From the NCBI GenBank assembly GCA_002159155.1, contig LZRQ01000145.1, positions 1 to 8,847 of the forward strand: 8,847 nt of DNA, given 5' to 3'. The position numbers and the translations under genes were made by a program. The stretch comes from Firmicutes bacterium ZCTH02-B6 (GTDB taxonomy: Bacteria > Bacillota > Limnochordia > Limnochordales > ZCTH02-B6). The notes beneath the pieces were generated by a model, which did not search any database, was not told the origin of the DNA, and saw nothing but the letters and a program-made list of their open reading frames with translations. Below are positions 7,356 to 8,847 of the stretch, one piece after another. Each line of letters starts with the position of its first letter. The stretch's first letter is position 1.

Positions 7356-7792
7356 GTGTGTGCGCCGGCCGCGGTAGGTTCGCCGGCCTCAAGCAGGCGG
7401 ACCAGTGCCCTGAAGGCGTCGGACTCCGTGATGACACCTACGACGCGCCCGTCCTCCACCACCGGCAGGCCGCCGATCTTGCGGTCGATCATCAACTTGG
7501 CCACGTCCGCGAGGCTGGTCTCGGGCGTGACCGTCACCACGTCGCGGGTCATAATCTCCTCGACCCGCACCTTGTCCAGCAGATAGTTGATCTCCCAGAT
7601 GGAGAGGCTCGTGGCCACCGACGGCGTCGCCCGCAACAGGTCCCTCTGGGTAACGATGCCCACGACTCGGTCCCCGTCCACCACCGGGAGGCGCCGGATC
7701 TTGTGCTCCTCCATGAGCCGCCGGGCGTCGGCGATGGACGTGCGCGGCGTCACCGTGATGGCGCCCTTGGTGTACACATCTCTGACCTTCAT
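7340..7792 (-). CDS. Two-CBS-domain protein, AcuB-like, without ACT domain
   Basis: Small cytoplasmic protein of 150 residues made of a CBS pair (Bateman module). The ATG at 7792 is preceded by AAGGGGG with 8 nt spacing; a longer in-frame reading to 7927 has no ribosome site and looks non-coding. CBS1 spans about 1-55 (IRRLPVVDGDRVVGIVTQRD) and CBS2 about 76-132 (IGGLPVVEDGRVVGVITESD). The nucleotide-binding signature is best in CBS2 (Thr122, Asp125). The linker ATSLSIWEINYLLDKV (60-75) is the pattern I know from AcuB-type proteins, which regulate acetoin use in Bacillus. Bacillus AcuB carries a C-terminal ACT domain; here only a 15-residue Ala/Gly-rich tail follows. It probably senses adenine nucleotides, as CBS pairs commonly do; the target is unknown. 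It has its own leader downstream of a terminator, and the efflux promoter lies after it, so it is likely a separate transcript. Confidence 0.9.
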   Translation of the reverse strand: MKVRDVYTKGAITVTPRTSIADARRLMEEHKIRRLPVVDGDRVVGIVTQRDLLRATPSVATSLSIWEINYLLDKVRVEEIMTRDVVTVTPETSLADVAKLMIDRKIGGLPVVEDGRVVGVITESDAFRALVRLLEAGEPTAAGAHTGARA

Positions 7793-7850
7793 GAAACCGC
7801 CCCCTTTTGGCAAACGTCGCCAGCCGTCATGAGCGGGTCGGCCTTGCGTG

Positions 7851-7876
7851 GCCGGGGGCGAGCTCCACCCCCTGGC
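7851..7876 (-). other. GC-rich hairpin in the CBS leader
   Basis: On the minus strand GCC-A-GGGGG (7876-7868) pairs with CCCCC-GGC (7858-7851) around a 9-nt loop, with one bulged A. No T-run follows, so it is not a standard terminator. A second small stem, TGGC-N7-GCCA at 7822-7808, follows directly before the ribosome site. Confidence 0.4.
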
Positions 7877-7882
7877 AATTCC

Positions 7883-7888
7883 ATTGTA
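7883..7888 (-). promoter_or_regulatory. Possible -10 box (TACAAT) for the CBS gene
   Basis: TACAAT on the minus strand is a 5/6 match to the sigma-A -10 consensus and is about 90 nt before the CBS start codon. No convincing -35 box is found 16-19 nt upstream, so this is weaker evidence than the efflux promoter. It competes with the AATAAT site in the palindrome further upstream. Confidence 0.3.
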
Positions 7889-7892
7889 GAAA

Positions 7893-7933
7893 CCCAGCTC
7901 ACAGGGATGGCAGGGACGTTTTGCCACCCTGGG
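7893..7933 (-). other. Hairpin in the CBS gene upstream region
   Basis: On the minus strand CCCAG (7933-7929) pairs with CTGGG (7897-7893). Inside it TGGCA pairs with TGCCA, with an extra short G/C stem and small bulges. It is a bulged hairpin of 41 nt in the untranslated region. Whether it is transcribed depends on which promoter is used. Confidence 0.35.
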
Positions 7934-7963
7934 CGCGGCAAATGTCCCGAACTTCGGACGCTC

Positions 7964-7980
7964 GTTCCATTATTTGGAAC
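7964..7980. promoter_or_regulatory. 17-bp palindrome, possible operator before the CBS gene
   Basis: GTTCCA-N5-TGGAAC is a perfect 6+6 inverted repeat, just past the terminator and about 170 nt upstream of the CBS start. In the minus direction it contains AATAAT (7974-7969), a 5/6 match to a -10 box, though the -35 region 17 nt upstream (GTGCCC) is poor. A repressor or activator site over a promoter is the simplest reading; no family can be assigned. Confidence 0.4.
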
Positions 7981-8016
7981 ATAAGAAGCCGGGCACCGCG
8001 CCAACGCGGCGCCCGG
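7981..8016 (-). terminator. Intrinsic terminator of the oxidoreductase gene
   Basis: Read on the minus strand, arms 8016-8005 and 8000-7989 form a 12-bp stem (CCGGGCGCCGCG with CGCGGTGCCCGG) with one G-U wobble and a 4-nt loop TTGG. It is followed by CTTCTTAT, a moderately T-rich run. The wobble pairs only in minus-strand RNA (on the plus strand it is an A-C mismatch), which supports the direction. It lies about 48 nt after the oxidoreductase stop codon. Confidence 0.8.
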
Positions 8017-8063
8017 AGCTTTCAAAAAGTGGCGCACAGCTTACGTCCTGGCTCAGCAGCGCC

Positions 8064-8847
8064 TCACGCTTCGCGGGCCCGCTCCACCAAGCTCCGCGGG
8101 TTCCACCGCTCCTGCTGCACCAAGGGCACGAACTCATCCAAATTATCCGGGTTGAAGCGGAGCGTGACCCCCAGCTCCGCGGACTTATAGGCGGCCATAA
8201 GCAGCTGCGTCACCAGCACCCCGTCGTGGAACGTCTCTCGCGGCATCCGGCCCTCCGCAAACGCCCTGGTCATGTGCTGGTTTTCGGCGGTGTAACCGTA
8301 CGTGTGGGCCTCGTCGCCGATAAAGGGCATCTGGCCCTGCTCCGCAGCCTGCTTTTCCACCAAATCCTCGCCGGCCTCGCCCGTGACGTTGCGGCTCAGG
8401 AACAGTTTCCCTTCCTGCTCCAACGTGTTGATGGCCAGCGAGTACTCAGGGCCAAGGAGCTCAAAGGTAAGCCGCAGGCCCGGCCCCACATAGCTCCACG
8501 ACGTGGTCGCCTGCGTCACCACCAGTTGCCCGTCCGCCGTCTCGTACACCACTTCCGCCGTCGCGTAGTCCTCGGCGGGCGCCCGGCGGTAGTCCACCTC
8601 GCCGCCGCTGTTTTCCTTGAGCAGCCGGGCGTAATGGTCCCGGCTCCACTTGAGGCTCGCAATGGTGGCCGTGACCGCCAGCGGCCGCAAGTAGTCGGGG
8701 CGATCGGGCGGAGTCAAAAGGAACCGGGCCGCTTCCACCGAGTGGCACATCATGTCGCTGAGCACCCCGCCGCCTTGCAGCGCCCCCCGCCAGAACCAGG
8801 GCATGTGCGGCCCCGAGTGCTCCTCAGCCGCCCGGGCCAAATACGGC
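8064..8847 (-). CDS. Gfo/Idh/MocA-family oxidoreductase, C-terminal part (5' end outside window)
   Basis: The last 260 residues of a probable NAD(P)-dependent sugar or polyol dehydrogenase-like protein. The frame is open to the right edge (it begins PYLARAAEEHSGPH), so the Rossmann domain and catalytic Glu-Lys-Pro region lie outside. What is visible is the substrate-binding C-terminal domain. The HSGPHMPWFWRG followed by GGGVLSDMMCHSVEAARFLL is the characteristic stretch where His in the D-x3-H motif sits in the active site of this family. The C-terminal FHDGVLVTQLLMAAYKSAELG is the closing helix usual for the family. The stop is TGA at 8066-8064, and a strong terminator follows about 48 nt later, so this gene ends its own transcript. 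Substrate cannot be told from this part; relation to the efflux genes is not evident. Confidence 0.88.
   Translation of the reverse strand, partial: PYLARAAEEHSGPHMPWFWRGALQGGGVLSDMMCHSVEAARFLLTPPDRPDYLRPLAVTATIASLKWSRDHYARLLKENSGGEVDYRRAPAEDYATAEVVYETADGQLVVTQATTSWSYVGPGLRLTFELLGPEYSLAINTLEQEGKLFLSRNVTGEAGEDLVEKQAAEQGQMPFIGDEAHTYGYTAENQHMTRAFAEGRMPRETFHDGVLVTQLLMAAYKSAELGVTLRFNPDNLDEFVPLVQQERWNPRSLVERAREA

Noticed and set aside
7793..7927. 45-residue N-terminal extension of the CBS protein
   Set aside because: No ribosome site at 7927 and no family resemblance, whereas the ATG at 7792 has one and begins exactly at the CBS domain.
7358..7984. 208-codon open frame on the plus strand
   Set aside because: Antisense to the CBS gene and its leader; no ribosome site or domain seen.
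8838..8840. TTG at 8840 as the start of the oxidoreductase
   Set aside because: The frame stays open to the window edge and the family has a long N-terminal Rossmann domain, so this TTG is an internal Leu codon.
1..8847. CRISPR arrays, tRNA or rRNA genes, insertion sequences, toxin-antitoxin or phage genes
   Set aside because: Looked for by eye on both strands; no repeat-spacer pattern, no cloverleaf or rRNA sequence and no transposase, phage or antitoxin-like protein was found.

Overview
The window is a GC-rich bacterial chromosome segment in which every supported gene lies on the minus strand, so it reads from the right edge to the left. It holds the 3' end of a Gfo/Idh/MocA-type oxidoreductase, a small two-CBS-domain (AcuB-like) protein, and then a tripartite efflux operon: membrane-anchored HlyD/AcrA-type adaptor, HAE-type RND permease, and two consecutive TolC-family genes. 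The second TolC gene runs off the left edge.

The organism cannot be named from this sequence. Strong AGGAGG-type ribosome sites, two GTG starts, a sigma-A-like promoter, very high GC and an RND/TolC system with single-Asp TM4 and Lys-less TM10 motifs would fit a diderm, GC-rich member of the Bacillota (for example Limnochordia-like lineages). This is inference; other diderm GC-rich phyla remain possible. TolC-family genes with signal peptides argue for an outer membrane.

Layout: 8847-8064 oxidoreductase (5' end missing); 8016-7989 strong intrinsic terminator; 7988-7793 leader of the CBS gene, with a 17-bp palindrome and several hairpins; 7792-7340 CBS protein; 7355-7326 perfect hairpin with the CBS stop codon in its loop; 7266-7238 a good promoter; 7222-7182 a hairpin plus T-tract in the 5' leader; 7165-5792 adaptor; 5790-2602 RND pump; 2566-2504 a gap with three 14-bp tandem repeats and a hairpin; 2488-1367 a short TolC-like protein; 1370-1 a full-type TolC protein.

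The adaptor, pump and TolC genes are tightly packed (1-nt gap, 113-nt gap, ATGA overlap) and should form one transcript. The adaptor's coiled-coil tip carries the R-x3-L-x6-S signature used to dock on TolC. The most unusual point is that the first TolC-like protein keeps both TolC helical repeats and tip motifs but lacks the segments that form the outer-membrane beta-barrel, while the second has them. The second is the leader terminator-like structure just before the adaptor ribosome site. No tRNA, rRNA, CRISPR, insertion sequence or phage gene was seen.
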